From an uncultured Allomuricauda sp. (GTDB lineage Bacteria; Bacteroidota; Bacteroidia; Flavobacteriales; Flavobacteriaceae), in the NCBI RefSeq assembly GCF_947501165.1, contig NZ_CANMUU010000002.1, positions 992,001 to 1,056,000 on the forward strand: a DNA stretch of 64,000 nt. The letters run 5' to 3'. A program made the translations under genes and the position numbers. Under the pieces are notes generated by a model. It made no database searches. It was given only the letters and a program-made list of their open reading frames with translations, and was not told the origin of the DNA. Below, piece after piece: positions 1-11,457 of the stretch. Numbering within the stretch: the stretch's first letter is position 1; each line of letters begins with the position of its first letter.

Positions 1-155
1 TGGTAGATGATGTCAGTATCCAATATGTTTTCACTGGTGTTTGCGGTCTGGTCTGAAATCACAGGAGCCGTGTTGGCCACCGTATTGTCGTCATTACTAC
101 AAGAAAAAATTAGAAATGCAGTTAAAGCTGAAAGAATAAATTTTTTAGGTGTCAT
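1..155 (-). CDS. Partial lipoprotein, N-terminus only
   Basis: The first 51 codons of a gene that runs off the left edge of the window. It starts MTPKKFILSALTAFLIFSCS, a short basic start, a hydrophobic stretch and a lipobox ending in Cys19, followed by SNDDN, the acidic spacer usual for exported Bacteroidota lipoproteins. The next residues (NTAPVISDQTANTSENI) look like the opening strand of a cadherin-like repeat, so the missing part may be a repeat-bearing surface protein; that is inference from very little sequence. The downstream function cannot be read here. Confidence 0.75.
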   Translation of the reverse strand, partial: MTPKKFILSALTAFLIFSCSNDDNTVANTAPVISDQTANTSENILDTDIIY

Positions 156-372
156 TTTTTTACATTAAAAGGGTTATGGGCTGCAATTTCCCTCTTGTAA
201 CTATTTATTTTGGGCATGGATTGATGGATGCCTTATACGGATTGATAATTGATGGTTTAGGAGCAATATCCCGTTAAAATGATACTTTTCGTGGATAAAA
301 TGCAGGTTTTTGAGTGATGTGTGATGGAAGTTAATATGCTTCTCATCGTCTAGAAACATGAAAGTTGAGGAC

Positions 373-672
373 TTATCCCTGTATTGCGATTTCAACCAAC
401 TGTTTCAACTCCTCGTCCATACCATATTTAGGAAAAGGTTGGTCTGCTTGCCTATACCAGAAAGCTGCATTCCAATCATCGCCCTCTTTCCGGTGCAAAT
501 AGGCGTATATCCAACTACCTATTGGAGTATGTAAATCTTGGGCAATATTGTGTGAAGCGTTCCAGTCGCCTTTGGCGTCATACCATAACGCTTTTAAAGC
601 AAGAGTCCATTTTTCAGGAGGAAGCGAAAAGTCCAATGTCTCTTTGAAAGTTTTAAAGTCAATAGGTAACAT
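373..672 (-). CDS. Small conserved hypothetical protein (99 aa)
   Basis: A soluble protein of 99 residues without signal peptide or membrane segment. It is rich in aromatic residues (WTLALKALWYDAKGDW, GSWIYAYLHRKEGDDW, AAFWYRQADQPFPKYG) and reads as a pair of helical hairpins resembling a short TPR-like fold. I recognise it as a type of protein found in flavobacterial genomes but know of no function. It stands alone, 200 bases downstream of ligA on the same strand, separated by a hairpin-rich spacer. Codon use matches its neighbours. The start is the only sensible ATG. Confidence 0.7.
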   Translation of the reverse strand: MLPIDFKTFKETLDFSLPPEKWTLALKALWYDAKGDWNASHNIAQDLHTPIGSWIYAYLHRKEGDDWNAAFWYRQADQPFPKYGMDEELKQLVEIAIQG

Positions 673-689
673 GAGTACTTATTAAAAAC

Positions 690-835
690 TGTTTTTTATG
701 TTCATTTTGTCTTGAAACAAAACGAACCAAAAATTCAATAAGATTTCTGGGAAATTTTTAAGGCTACGCCATAAAACCGCTGGAAAATCTTATCGTTTCA
801 TGCTCTTTTTTGCTTGGCAAAACGCACTTTCACTT
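690..835. repeat. Hairpin-rich intergenic element, possible dispersed repeat
   Basis: The spacer between ligA and the 99-residue gene holds two inverted repeats. TTCATTTTGT and ACAAAACGAA flank a 6-base loop near 692-717 with one mismatch, and ATAAGATTT (738-746) faces AAATCTTAT (785-793), a perfect 9-base pair. The wording of the segment (GTCTTGAAACAAAACGAACC, and CTTGGCAAAACGCAC further on) resembles intergenic sequence I associate with many Flavobacteriaceae, which suggests a decayed dispersed element, but only one copy lies in this window. It could also end ligA transcription. Confidence 0.35.
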
Positions 836-876
836 GATTTACCACTATTTCTTTGAAATCTTCGAGTTTAAATAGT

Positions 877-3728
<2,852 letters not shown>

Positions 3729-3732
3729 CCAG

Positions 3733-4218
3733 CTAAAGGTATTTAATCATAAATACTGGGCAGGAATGATGTCCTGTATCTCCTAATCTATTTTCAATAA
3801 ATTGAAATCCGAACTTTTCGTATAGACGATGAGCAGCTTTCATATCGGGCATTGTTTCCAGATAACAGGATTCAAATCCAAAACCCTCGGCGGCCCGAAC
3901 ACAAGCATCCATAAGTCTTTGTGCCACACCTTGCCCACGGGCTTTTTGAGCTACGTACATTTTTTGAAGTTCGCAAATGGTTTCCTTAGCATTTTTCAAA
4001 GGAGCTATTCCGGCACATCCCAAAACTTCATCATTTTTTATGGCAACAAAATAACTGGACCTTGCCTTGGCATACTCATCGAACATATTATCAAGCGCTT
4101 TATCCTCATAGGCTGTACCTACTTTTGGTACGCCCATATCCGATAAAATAGAACGAATTAAACGGGCGATTTGTTCGTTGTCCTGTTGCGCTATTTTACG
4201 AATTACAAGCTCCATCAT
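3733..4218 (-). CDS. GNAT family N-acetyltransferase
   Basis: A 161-residue acetyl-CoA dependent acyltransferase. The acetyl-CoA loop is visible as VAQKARGQGVAQRLMDAC (R/Q-x-x-G-x-G/A pattern), followed by the typical C-terminal strand-helix GFESCYLETMPDMKAAHRLYEKFGF. Substrate unknown. Two ATG codons stand side by side (4218 and 4215); either may be used. It heads the GNAT-prmC-ligA operon and is divergent from ribD, with only 29 bases between the two start codons, so their promoters must overlap. Confidence 0.85.
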   Translation of the reverse strand: MMELVIRKIAQQDNEQIARLIRSILSDMGVPKVGTAYEDKALDNMFDEYAKARSSYFVAIKNDEVLGCAGIAPLKNAKETICELQKMYVAQKARGQGVAQRLMDACVRAAEGFGFESCYLETMPDMKAAHRLYEKFGFQFIENRLGDTGHHSCPVFMIKYL

Positions 4219-4235
4219 CGTGTAGTTTAATATTC

Positions 4236-4243
4236 TATTTTTG
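4236..4243 (+). promoter_or_regulatory. -7 promoter element of ribD
   Basis: TATTTTTG matches the Bacteroidota -7 consensus TAnnTTTG exactly. The last base lies four bases before the GTG start codon of ribD, so transcription would begin at or next to the start codon and yield a leaderless mRNA. No good -33 TTG was found at the ideal distance. Confidence 0.5.
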
Positions 4244-4247
4244 CGCT

Positions 4248-5297
4248 GTGAAGATACATGAAAAATATATCCGTAGATGTATTCAATTGGGTGAAAACGG
4301 ACTGGGCAATACTGCTCCCAATCCTATGGTAGGCTGTTTGATTGTTCATAATGAAACTATTATTGGAGAAGGTTTTACCAGCCCCTACGGAGGCGCCCAT
4401 GCAGAAGTAAACGCCGTAACATCTGTTTTGGATAAAAATCTGTTATCCGAATCGACTTTATATGTCACCCTTGAGCCCTGTTCCCATTACGGCAAGACTC
4501 CACCTTGTGCCAATATGATAGTTGAACATAAGATTCCAAAGGTGGTGATTGGATTGAAAGACCCGCATGACAAAGTTGCGGGAAAAGGCATTCAAAAATT
4601 AAGGGATTCTGGTTGTGAGGTAATTGTGGGTGTTTTGGAAAAGGAATGTCGTTGGCATCATAGGCGATTTTTGAGTTTTCAAGAGAAAAAACGACCCTAC
4701 ATTATTCTAAAATGGGCAGAGACCCGTGATGGATTTATTGCGCCATCATCTACTTCACGCACCGAAAACCCTGAACCTTATTGGATTACCAATACCAATT
4801 CCAGACAGCTGGTGCATCAATGGAGAAGTGAAGAACATGCCATTTTAGTTGGGACGCAAACAGTTTTGGAAGATAACCCAAAACTCACCGTTCGCAATTG
4901 GACCGGTTCAAATCCAATTCGAATTGTATTGGACAAAACCTTAAAAATTCCTAATCATTTCAACATATTGGATTCAGAGACAAAAACTATAGTAATTACT
5001 GAAGTGGAAGATGAATCCAAATATGCCAAGGCCCCTGATTATGAAATCATTGATTTTTCAAACAATGTAGTTTCGCAGATTTGTGAAATTTTGTATACAT
5101 ACTCAATCACCAGTTTAATTGTGGAAGGTGGCTCTCATACCTTACAATCTTTTATTGATTCTGGTATTTGGGATGAAGCACGCATTTTTAAAGGAGATAA
5201 GGCTTTTGGCGATGGCTTGCATGCTCCGGAAATCAACGGAACTCTTGTAAATGAGAATAACATATTTTCGGACACTTTAACGATACTTACTCCATGA
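4248..5297 (+). CDS. ribD: Bifunctional riboflavin deaminase/reductase RibD
   Basis: Carries out the second and third steps of riboflavin synthesis: deamination of the pyrimidine and reduction of its ribosyl side chain. In 349 residues the N-terminal cytidine-deaminase-like domain carries the zinc ligands His51 (HAEVNA), Cys78 and Cys87 (PCSHYGKTPPC), and the C-terminal reductase domain starts near residue 150 (RPYIILKWAETRDGFIA). The start is GTG, chosen because KIHEKYIRRCIQLG is the conserved beginning. It overlaps the HAD gene by four bases and heads a four-gene plus-strand operon. Isolated from other rib genes here. Confidence 0.95.
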   Translation: MKIHEKYIRRCIQLGENGLGNTAPNPMVGCLIVHNETIIGEGFTSPYGGAHAEVNAVTSVLDKNLLSESTLYVTLEPCSHYGKTPPCANMIVEHKIPKVVIGLKDPHDKVAGKGIQKLRDSGCEVIVGVLEKECRWHHRRFLSFQEKKRPYIILKWAETRDGFIAPSSTSRTENPEPYWITNTNSRQLVHQWRSEEHAILVGTQTVLEDNPKLTVRNWTGSNPIRIVLDKTLKIPNHFNILDSETKTIVITEVEDESKYAKAPDYEIIDFSNNVVSQICEILYTYSITSLIVEGGSHTLQSFIDSGIWDEARIFKGDKAFGDGLHAPEINGTLVNENNIFSDTLTILTP

Positions 5298-5896
5298 TTA
5301 AAAACATTATTCTGGATTTTGGTGACATTTTTATCAACTTGGACAAGGCGGCCACTGCAAATGCTATGCTTCCGTTTGGTTTCAAGGAAATTACTCCTGA
5401 ATTAGACTATCTTTTTAAAACATATGAAAAAGGTAATGTTTCATCTGAGGAATTCTTATCCATAGTGTCAAAACACTTTCCTTCGGCCACCCAAAGCGAA
5501 TTAATCCAAGCTTGGAATGCCATTCTTCTGGATTTTCCCATACATCGTTTGGATTTTGTAGAACAATTAGCTCAAGATAACACCCACCGTTTGTTTTTGC
5601 TTAGCAACACTAACGACATTCATATTGAGTTTGTAAAACAGCAAATGGGTCTGGAAAATTACAATCGGTTCAGGAACGCCTTTGAGGTATTTTATCTTTC
5701 CTATGAAATGGGAATGCGCAAACCGGATACCGAAATTTTCGAGTTTGTACTTCAAGAGAATCGTTTGAAGGCCTCAGAAACCCTATTTGTGGACGATACC
5801 AAAGAAAATACGGATGCAGCGGCCAGTCTTGGTATAAATTCCTGGAATCTCAAAGTAGGTGCTGAAGATATTACCCAACTCAAATCTCGTTTGTAA
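5294..5896 (+). CDS. HAD family hydrolase (YihX-like)
   Basis: A 200-residue HAD-superfamily phosphatase. Motif I is DFGDI (nucleophile Asp8), motif II is LLSNTND, the lysine is in GMRKPD and motif IV is LFVDDTKENTDAA, so the active site is complete. The cap is small and helical, as in the epoxide-hydrolase N-terminal / YihX group, which includes sugar-phosphate and flavin-nucleotide phosphatases. It overlaps ribD by ATGA; a role in dephosphorylating the riboflavin intermediate between RibD steps and lumazine synthase is an attractive inference but not shown by the sequence. Confidence 0.88.
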   Translation: MIKNIILDFGDIFINLDKAATANAMLPFGFKEITPELDYLFKTYEKGNVSSEEFLSIVSKHFPSATQSELIQAWNAILLDFPIHRLDFVEQLAQDNTHRLFLLSNTNDIHIEFVKQQMGLENYNRFRNAFEVFYLSYEMGMRKPDTEIFEFVLQENRLKASETLFVDDTKENTDAAASLGINSWNLKVGAEDITQLKSRL

Positions 5897-6760
5897 ATGT
5901 TGGCTCTTGTTCTTAGTGTGCTTTGCTCAACACTTATATTGGTGATTTTTAAATTGTATGCCGTATACGGCGTCCAAACTTTATATGCCATTATTGTAAA
6001 CTACATAACTGCTTGTTGTACAGGTTTACTCTTTTATACGGGTTCGGTGACAATTAGTGATATTCTGGAAAAACCTTGGGTCTTGGGCACTTTGGCCTTG
6101 GGCGTACTTTTCATACTTGTGTTCAATATCATTGCAAAAACCTCTCAAGTAGCTGGGGTTTCTGTAGCCTCGGTAGCTACAAAAATGTCTTTGGTCATTC
6201 CGGTTGTTTTTGGAGTATTCCTTTATAAGGAAATACTTTCGACTATTCAGGTTTTTGGTATTCTTTTGGCCTTGGCTGCAGTTTACTTTACATCGGTCAA
6301 AAAGAATTCCCGTAGTGTTTCCAAAAGAGTTATGCTTCTTCCGGTTCTTGCCTTTTTAGGGTCCGGACTAATAGATGCATTAATCAAGTATTTTGAAGAA
6401 ATACATTTAACGAATGACGAACTTCCCATTTTTTCTGCTGTAGTCTTTTGCGCTGCGGCATTGACTGGGTTTCTGTTCATAGGGATAAATACAGTTAAAA
6501 AACCTCTTAAGGTGAATTTCAAAAATGTAATTGGAGGCATAGCTCTTGGAATACCCAATTATTTTTCCATTTTCTTTTTGCTTAGAGCTCTTCAAAATGA
6601 GCAATTTACAAGCGCTTCCATTTTTACCATAAACAACGTGGCCATAGTAATGGTATCTACTTTAATAGGCATATGGTTTTTTAAAGAAACGATGTCCATT
6701 AAAAACTGGGCTGGCATTGCAATGGCAGTTATAAGCATAGTTTTAGTCGCTCTATTTTAA
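5897..6760 (+). CDS. EamA/DMT family transporter
   Basis: A 287-residue integral inner-membrane protein with about ten hydrophobic helices in two similar halves, the pattern of the drug/metabolite transporter superfamily. The second half repeats the helix-loop pattern of the first (FTINNVAIVMVSTLIGIWFFKE against SVATKMSLVIPVVFGVFLYKE). The substrate cannot be inferred. The start codon directly follows the HAD stop codon and the gene ends eight bases before the YigZ-like gene, so it is an internal operon member. Confidence 0.88.
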   Translation: MLALVLSVLCSTLILVIFKLYAVYGVQTLYAIIVNYITACCTGLLFYTGSVTISDILEKPWVLGTLALGVLFILVFNIIAKTSQVAGVSVASVATKMSLVIPVVFGVFLYKEILSTIQVFGILLALAAVYFTSVKKNSRSVSKRVMLLPVLAFLGSGLIDALIKYFEEIHLTNDELPIFSAVVFCAAALTGFLFIGINTVKKPLKVNFKNVIGGIALGIPNYFSIFFLLRALQNEQFTSASIFTINNVAIVMVSTLIGIWFFKETMSIKNWAGIAMAVISIVLVALF

Positions 6761-6768
6761 GTAGGTGC

Positions 6769-7374
6769 ATGAGTGATATCTTCAAAACATTGGCCAAGCC
6801 TTCAATACAAATACTTTATAAAGACAGGAAGAGTAAGTTTTATGGATATGCATATCCTGTTTCTTCCGAAGAAGAGGTAAAACCGATTTTGGAAGCTCTT
6901 AGAAAAAAACATCCGTCGGCAAATCATGTATCTTATGCATGGCGCTTAGGGGTCGATTCTTTTAGTTACAGAGCGAATGATGATGGTGAGCCCAATAATT
7001 CAGCAGGAATGCCAATTTATGGGCAAATACAGGCTTTTGATGTAACCAATGTACTTGTTGCGGTAGTGCGTTTTTTTGGTGGAGTTAAATTAGGAGTTGG
7101 CGGTTTAATTCATGCTTATCGAGAAACAGCTCGTTTAACTCTCGATGCATCAGAAATAATTCAAAGTGTACAACATTCCAAAATAACTTTGCATTTTGAG
7201 TATCCTAGCATGAACAAGGTTATGCGGGTTTTAAAACAACATAAAATTACCATCCTTTCACAAAAAATGGAGCTTAACTGTAGAATGGTAATCTCGGTCC
7301 GGAAGAGTAAGGCTCAAGAAACCGGTGAATTATTTCAAGAAATTCCAGGAATAAAGATTGAGGGTCCGTTCTAG
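6769..7374 (+). CDS. YigZ/IMPACT family protein
   Basis: A 201-residue member of the YigZ/IMPACT family. The family signature is intact: KKHPSANHVSYAWRLG, DDGEPNNSAGMPIYGQI and VAVVRFFGGVKLGVGGLIHAY, and the C-terminal ferredoxin-like domain starts near residue 140. Eukaryotic IMPACT acts on translation control; the bacterial role is not established. It is the last gene of the ribD operon. Its final four bases overlap the 3' end of the convergent thioesterase gene. Confidence 0.9.
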   Translation: MSDIFKTLAKPSIQILYKDRKSKFYGYAYPVSSEEEVKPILEALRKKHPSANHVSYAWRLGVDSFSYRANDDGEPNNSAGMPIYGQIQAFDVTNVLVAVVRFFGGVKLGVGGLIHAYRETARLTLDASEIIQSVQHSKITLHFEYPSMNKVMRVLKQHKITILSQKMELNCRMVISVRKSKAQETGELFQEIPGIKIEGPF

Positions 7375-7769
7375 TCTGCCACTTTTTCCAATATATACTC
7401 GGGGCATCGCGTAGGCCTTTGAGTATTCATGTCAATAAATGCCAAAACCGTGTTGGCCTTAACCAATAACTCTTGGTTTTCGTTACTAATTTCGTAATCA
7501 AACTCAATTTTAACGGTTGGTGTTTTCACCAAGCTTGTTTTAACCATGAGCAGGTCATCATAACGAGCGGATTTTTTATATTCCAATTGTAAGGAAATTA
7601 CAGGTAACATGATTCCATTTTCTTCCATACTCCTATAACTTATACCCAGGGCTCTCAGCCATTCTACACGACCCATTTCCAAGTACTGTGCGTAATTGCC
7701 GTGGTACACCACCCCCATTTGGTCGGTTTCCCCATAGCGAACCCGAAAAGAAAATGAATTTTGTCGCAT
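7371..7769 (-). CDS. Acyl-CoA thioesterase, YbgC/4-HBT hotdog family
   Basis: A 132-residue single-hotdog thioesterase. It begins MRQNSFSFRVRYGETDQMG, with the catalytic Asp in YGETDQMGVVYHGNY and the family motif GRVEWLRALGIS. The reading frame stays open for another 48 codons upstream, but that part (FFLHVSPTLTKPL) has no resemblance to the family, so the ATG at 7769 was chosen. It is convergent with the YigZ-like gene and divergent from dnaA, 200 bases away. The physiological acyl-CoA substrate is unknown. Confidence 0.88.
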   Translation of the reverse strand: MRQNSFSFRVRYGETDQMGVVYHGNYAQYLEMGRVEWLRALGISYRSMEENGIMLPVISLQLEYKKSARYDDLLMVKTSLVKTPTVKIEFDYEISNENQELLVKANTVLAFIDMNTQRPTRCPEYILEKVAD

Positions 7770-7971
7770 ATTCTGAATGAAAAATTTTATATTTAGAGGC
7801 TTGGTTAACGTTGGCGAAACATGCAAAAAAAAAACAAAACTTTCAACTGGTATTTGATTTTTTTTTTCAAAAGATTGTTCACATATTTGTCGCATCCAAC
7901 GAGCACCTTTCAACCCTAGGTACTCTTAGCAAAATAAAAATTTAGCTAACCAACAACAAGGAAAAACTTTT

Positions 7972-9396
7972 ATGAGTGTTACTGCAAATTCCGTGTGGAA
8001 CAAATGTTTGGCTTTTATCAAGGATAATATCCAACCGCAGGCATTCAAAACGTGGTTTGAACCTATTAAGCCTATAAGATTAACAGACAATGCACTGAGT
8101 ATTCAAGTGCCCAGTAAGTTTTTCTACGAATGGCTGGAAGAGCATTATGTAAAGCTGCTTAAAGTAGCCCTCACAAAGGAATTGGGAAAAAATGCCAAAC
8201 TCATCTACATTATAAAGATGGAAAACAAATACGGCAACAAAGAACCATTTACAGAACAGATTCCAAGTTCAAATAGAACAGCAATGGCACCTCAGGAATT
8301 GGATGTACCCATTACCTCAAAAAGTCCAGAACTAAAAAATCCATTTGTTATTCCTGGGATTCGAAATATTAAGATTGAATCGCAGCTCAACCCTAGTTAC
8401 AATTTTGAAAATTTCTTGGAAGGAGATTCAAATCGGTTGGCACGTTCTGCAGGTATGGCCGTAGCAAATAAACCGGGAGGAACATCTTTTAACCCTTTAC
8501 TGGTATTTGGTGGTGTTGGTTTGGGAAAAACACACTTGGCCCATGCCATTGGAGTTGAAATAAAGGATAAATATCCTGAAAAGACGGTGCTCTATATTTC
8601 AGCAGAGAAATTCACCCAACAATACATTGAGTCTGTAAAAAAGAATACCCGGAACGATTTTATCCATTTTTATCAGTTGATCGATGTTTTGATTATCGAT
8701 GACGTTCAGTTCCTTTCGGGAAAATCTGGAACGCAGGATGTATTCTTCCATATTTTCAATCATTTGCACCAAAATGGAAAACAGGTAATCTTAACCTCGG
8801 ATAAGGCACCTGTAGATATGCAAGATATTGAGCAACGTTTGCTATCCCGTTTCAAATGGGGACTTTCCGCAGAATTGCAAAGTCCAGATTATGAAACCCG
8901 CGTTTCTATCTTAAAAAACAAGCTCTTCCGTGATGGTGTGGAGATGCCGGAGGATATTGTGGACCATGTTGCTAAAAATATCAAAACCAATATTCGCGAG
9001 TTGGAAGGAGCCATTATTTCGTTGATTGCCCAATCCTCCTTCAATAAGCGAGAGGTTACTCTGGAATTGGCTCAGCAAGTCGTTGAAAAATTTGTAAAAA
9101 ATACCAAACGAGAAGTTTCCATAGATTATATCCAAAAAGTAGTATCAGATTACTTTGAAATGGATGTAGCCACGCTTCAGTCCAAAACTCGTAAAAGACA
9201 TATTGTTCAGGCGCGACAGTTGGCCATGTTCTTCGCAAAAAAGTTTACCAAAGCATCATTGGCAAGCATTGGTTCTCAAATTGGGAAGCGTGACCATGCC
9301 ACAGTGCTACATGCCTGTAAGACGGTTGACAACTTAGCGGAAACAGATAAACAATTCAGAAAATATATTGAGGACCTGAACAAAAAGTTCTCTTAA
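7972..9396 (+). CDS. dnaA: Chromosomal replication initiator protein DnaA
   Basis: Binds DnaA boxes at the origin, oligomerises with ATP and melts the duplex. The 474 residues show domain I (SVWNKCLAFIKDNIQPQAFKTWF), a short linker, the AAA+ domain with Walker A GGVGLGKT at 180-187 and Walker B VLIIDDVQFL near 235, an arginine finger in SRFKWGLS, and the domain IV helix-turn-helix signature GKRDHATVLHACKTV near 440. No cluster of DnaA boxes was seen next to the gene, so the origin is probably elsewhere. The phosphatase gene follows after 18 bases. Confidence 0.97.
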   Translation: MSVTANSVWNKCLAFIKDNIQPQAFKTWFEPIKPIRLTDNALSIQVPSKFFYEWLEEHYVKLLKVALTKELGKNAKLIYIIKMENKYGNKEPFTEQIPSSNRTAMAPQELDVPITSKSPELKNPFVIPGIRNIKIESQLNPSYNFENFLEGDSNRLARSAGMAVANKPGGTSFNPLLVFGGVGLGKTHLAHAIGVEIKDKYPEKTVLYISAEKFTQQYIESVKKNTRNDFIHFYQLIDVLIIDDVQFLSGKSGTQDVFFHIFNHLHQNGKQVILTSDKAPVDMQDIEQRLLSRFKWGLSAELQSPDYETRVSILKNKLFRDGVEMPEDIVDHVAKNIKTNIRELEGAIISLIAQSSFNKREVTLELAQQVVEKFVKNTKREVSIDYIQKVVSDYFEMDVATLQSKTRKRHIVQARQLAMFFAKKFTKASLASIGSQIGKRDHATVLHACKTVDNLAETDKQFRKYIEDLNKKFS

Positions 9397-9414
9397 CCCA
9401 CCCCCCTTCCTTTC

Positions 9415-9867
9415 ATGAAAACCAAGGTTCTAATGGTCTGCCTCGGAAATATTTGCAGGTCGCCATTGGCCGAAGGAATTTTAGCATCCAAAGTTGATAG
9501 AACCAAAGTATTTGTAGATTCCGCAGGAACCGCTGGATATCATGTAGGAAATCCACCTGACTCCCGTTCCATTGCTGTTGCCAAAAGCCACGGTTTAGAT
9601 ATTGGCCATCAAAGATGTCGGAAATTTTCAGTTCTTGATTTTGATGAGTTTGACCATATTTATGTCATGGATAAAAGTAACTTTTCCAATGTTCTTGGTT
9701 TAGCCACTACTGAACATCAATCAAAAAAGGTAAGATTGCTCTTGAGCGAATTGAGCAGTGGCCCCCAAGAAGTCCCTGACCCCTATTACGGCGGTGATGA
9801 TGGTTTCGAAAAAGTATATCAACTCATTGAATCTGCATGTGAAGAAATCATAAAAAAACTTGATTGA
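9415..9867 (+). CDS. Low-molecular-weight protein tyrosine phosphatase
   Basis: A 150-residue cytoplasmic phosphatase. The P-loop is VCLGNICRSPLAEG, with nucleophile Cys9 and Arg15 in the C-x5-R pattern, and the general acid is the Asp of VPDPYYGG near residue 122. Everything needed for catalysis is present. Relatives act on bacterial tyrosine kinases or on arginine phosphate; no kinase gene is adjacent. It lies 18 bases after dnaA and one base before the methylase start, so the three genes are probably co-transcribed. Confidence 0.93.
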   Translation: MKTKVLMVCLGNICRSPLAEGILASKVDRTKVFVDSAGTAGYHVGNPPDSRSIAVAKSHGLDIGHQRCRKFSVLDFDEFDHIYVMDKSNFSNVLGLATTEHQSKKVRLLLSELSSGPQEVPDPYYGGDDGFEKVYQLIESACEEIIKKLD

Positions 9868-9868
9868 A

Positions 9869-10603
9869 ATGGAGGAAAATAAGCCTAGTCCAAGTTTGGT
9901 TGCCGGAAAGGTGTATTTAATACCCACTACACTAGGGGACAATGCTCCTTTGGAGGTACTACCCATTTCTATCAAAAGAACCATTGAAAATATAGACCAC
10001 TACATTGTTGAGAATGAAAAAACCGCAAGAAGGTTCATAAAAAAGGTAAGCCCTGGAAAATCTCAAGCGGATATAGAAATAGAAACTATAAATAAATACA
10101 CTGACCCAGCCGTCATCCCTTCCTTTTTGGATCCCTGTATCCATGGGGACCATGTGGGCATACTTTCGGAGGCCGGTTGTCCTGGAATTGCAGACCCAGG
10201 TTCCGAAGTAGTCCGTATTGCACATGAGAAACGAATTCAAGTGGTTCCCTTGGTAGGTCCATCTTCCATATTAATGGCGATGATGTCGAGCGGTATGAAT
10301 GGGCAAAACTTTACATTCAACGGATATCTTCCCATTGAGGCCCCTGAGCGCAAGGCCATGATTAAAAGACTGGAACGTATTTCCAGGGAGACGGGACAGT
10401 CCCAGATTTTTATGGAAACTCCTTACAGAAACAATAAACTTTTAGCAGAACTCACAAAAACGCTTCAAAAAAGTACACGCCTTTGCATCGCTACAGATAT
10501 TACCCTACCCACAGAGTTTATTAAAACAAAAATAGTCCATGAGTGGAAGGAGCTGGATGTAGACTTGAATAAAAGGCCTACCATCTTTATCATTCAAGCA
10601 TAA
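9869..10603 (+). CDS. SAM-dependent methyltransferase, RsmI-like TP-methylase
   Basis: A 244-residue tetrapyrrole-methylase-fold enzyme of the RsmI/YraL group. Recognisable parts are GKVYLIPTTLGD at the N-terminus, the SAM-pocket segment GILSEAGCPGIADPGSEVV, and VVPLVGPSSILMAMMSSG. RsmI 2'-O-methylates C1402 of 16S rRNA, but this protein is shorter, its N-terminal motif differs from canonical RsmI, and it may be a paralogue with another substrate. A TTG at 9860 would also open the frame; the ATG at 9869, one base after the phosphatase stop, gives a conventional N-terminus. Confidence 0.85.
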   Translation: MEENKPSPSLVAGKVYLIPTTLGDNAPLEVLPISIKRTIENIDHYIVENEKTARRFIKKVSPGKSQADIEIETINKYTDPAVIPSFLDPCIHGDHVGILSEAGCPGIADPGSEVVRIAHEKRIQVVPLVGPSSILMAMMSSGMNGQNFTFNGYLPIEAPERKAMIKRLERISRETGQSQIFMETPYRNNKLLAELTKTLQKSTRLCIATDITLPTEFIKTKIVHEWKELDVDLNKRPTIFIIQA

Positions 10604-10640
10604 AAAAAGCCCGGAATCAAAATTGAAACCGGGCTACTTA
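10602..10640. terminator. Bidirectional terminator between convergent genes
   Basis: AGCCCGG (10608-10614) pairs with CCGGGCT (10629-10635), with inner TCAA/TTGA pairing. On the minus strand it is followed by seven T residues and so ends the lysozyme-like gene; on the plus strand a weaker ACTTATTTTT tract follows and would end the dnaA gene group. Confidence 0.85.
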
Positions 10641-10656
10641 TTTTTACAATGCTCTT

Positions 10657-11298
10657 TTACACCTTAGCGTTACGCTTTTGGTGAATATTGGAAACATCGT
10701 AACCTCCAAACTTCTTCATGTAATAGGAAATGGTAGTTCCATACGCATCGGCAACATCTTTTTTGCCATAGGATCTCAGATATTTTTTTACATTCCCTGC
10801 TCCTGCTAAGTGTGCCGCAGCAATGATTCCCGACTCCGTAATTTCTATTCCACGGATACGCTTACCATTGAATCGCTTAATGTCCCTTCTCAAAATCCAT
10901 TTGTTCCGGGCTACATTTACTTCAAAGACCTTTTCCTGAAGTGAGGCGTTATTCAAAAAATCGTTGGTGTCATATACACCCATCAATTTCAAAGTGCTTC
11001 GTCCAAACTGATACTTTCCAAGGTATCCCAAGGTGTTCACTACTTGGTAGCGTCCCTGCGACTCTTTAAAAGCCAAAGCTTCTTTAAAGCCGTTGTACGA
11101 TTTGCCCAAAAAGGGCGGAGCAATAGCAGCTTCCTCTGTCGAATCAAATTCGAAGGAAACCGTAGGTTCAGTTTCTAGTGTCACTCGGAGGTTTTCAGGA
11201 ACTTTGGGGAATTCCTTCTTTGTTACCGAGTACGAGCCGAAACTCGTTAAAATGACAATCATGGCAAGATGCAAAATAAAACTAATCCATCTTTTCAT
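10657..11298 (-). CDS. Exported lysozyme-like (putative lytic transglycosylase) protein
   Basis: A 213-residue exported protein. It begins with a basic start and a hydrophobic signal sequence (FILHLAMIVILTSFGSYSV). The central part has the lysozyme-like pattern FKEALAFKESQGRYQVVN followed by GYLGKYQFG, with a glutamate in the position expected for the catalytic acid, then AAAHLAGAGNVKKYLRS, which matches the helix-loop of transglycosylase-like proteins. Peptidoglycan cleavage is therefore likely but inferred. It is transcribed alone, with a strong terminator downstream. Confidence 0.7.
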   Translation of the reverse strand: MKRWISFILHLAMIVILTSFGSYSVTKKEFPKVPENLRVTLETEPTVSFEFDSTEEAAIAPPFLGKSYNGFKEALAFKESQGRYQVVNTLGYLGKYQFGRSTLKLMGVYDTNDFLNNASLQEKVFEVNVARNKWILRRDIKRFNGKRIRGIEITESGIIAAAHLAGAGNVKKYLRSYGKKDVADAYGTTISYYMKKFGGYDVSNIHQKRNAKV

Positions 11299-11457
11299 AA
11301 TTTACATATTTAAGATTCCAGTGTTAAACACACCGAAATTTTATTTTGGCCGGCAAATATAGTGGGAGACTTTTTGTTAACAATGTTAAAGCTCCTAATA
11401 TTTTCATAAATCAGGCCTAAATAACGTTAAATCGCTGAAAATTAACGGTAAAGGGTA

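Noticed and set aside
201..395. 64-codon minus-strand reading frame beyond the 99-residue gene
   Set aside because: Overlaps the end of the conserved gene, has no family-like pattern and a composition like translated spacer; no promoter was seen.
7770..7971. Replication origin next to dnaA
   Set aside because: No repeated DnaA boxes or AT-rich unwinding repeats were seen in the spacer or flanking intergenic DNA.
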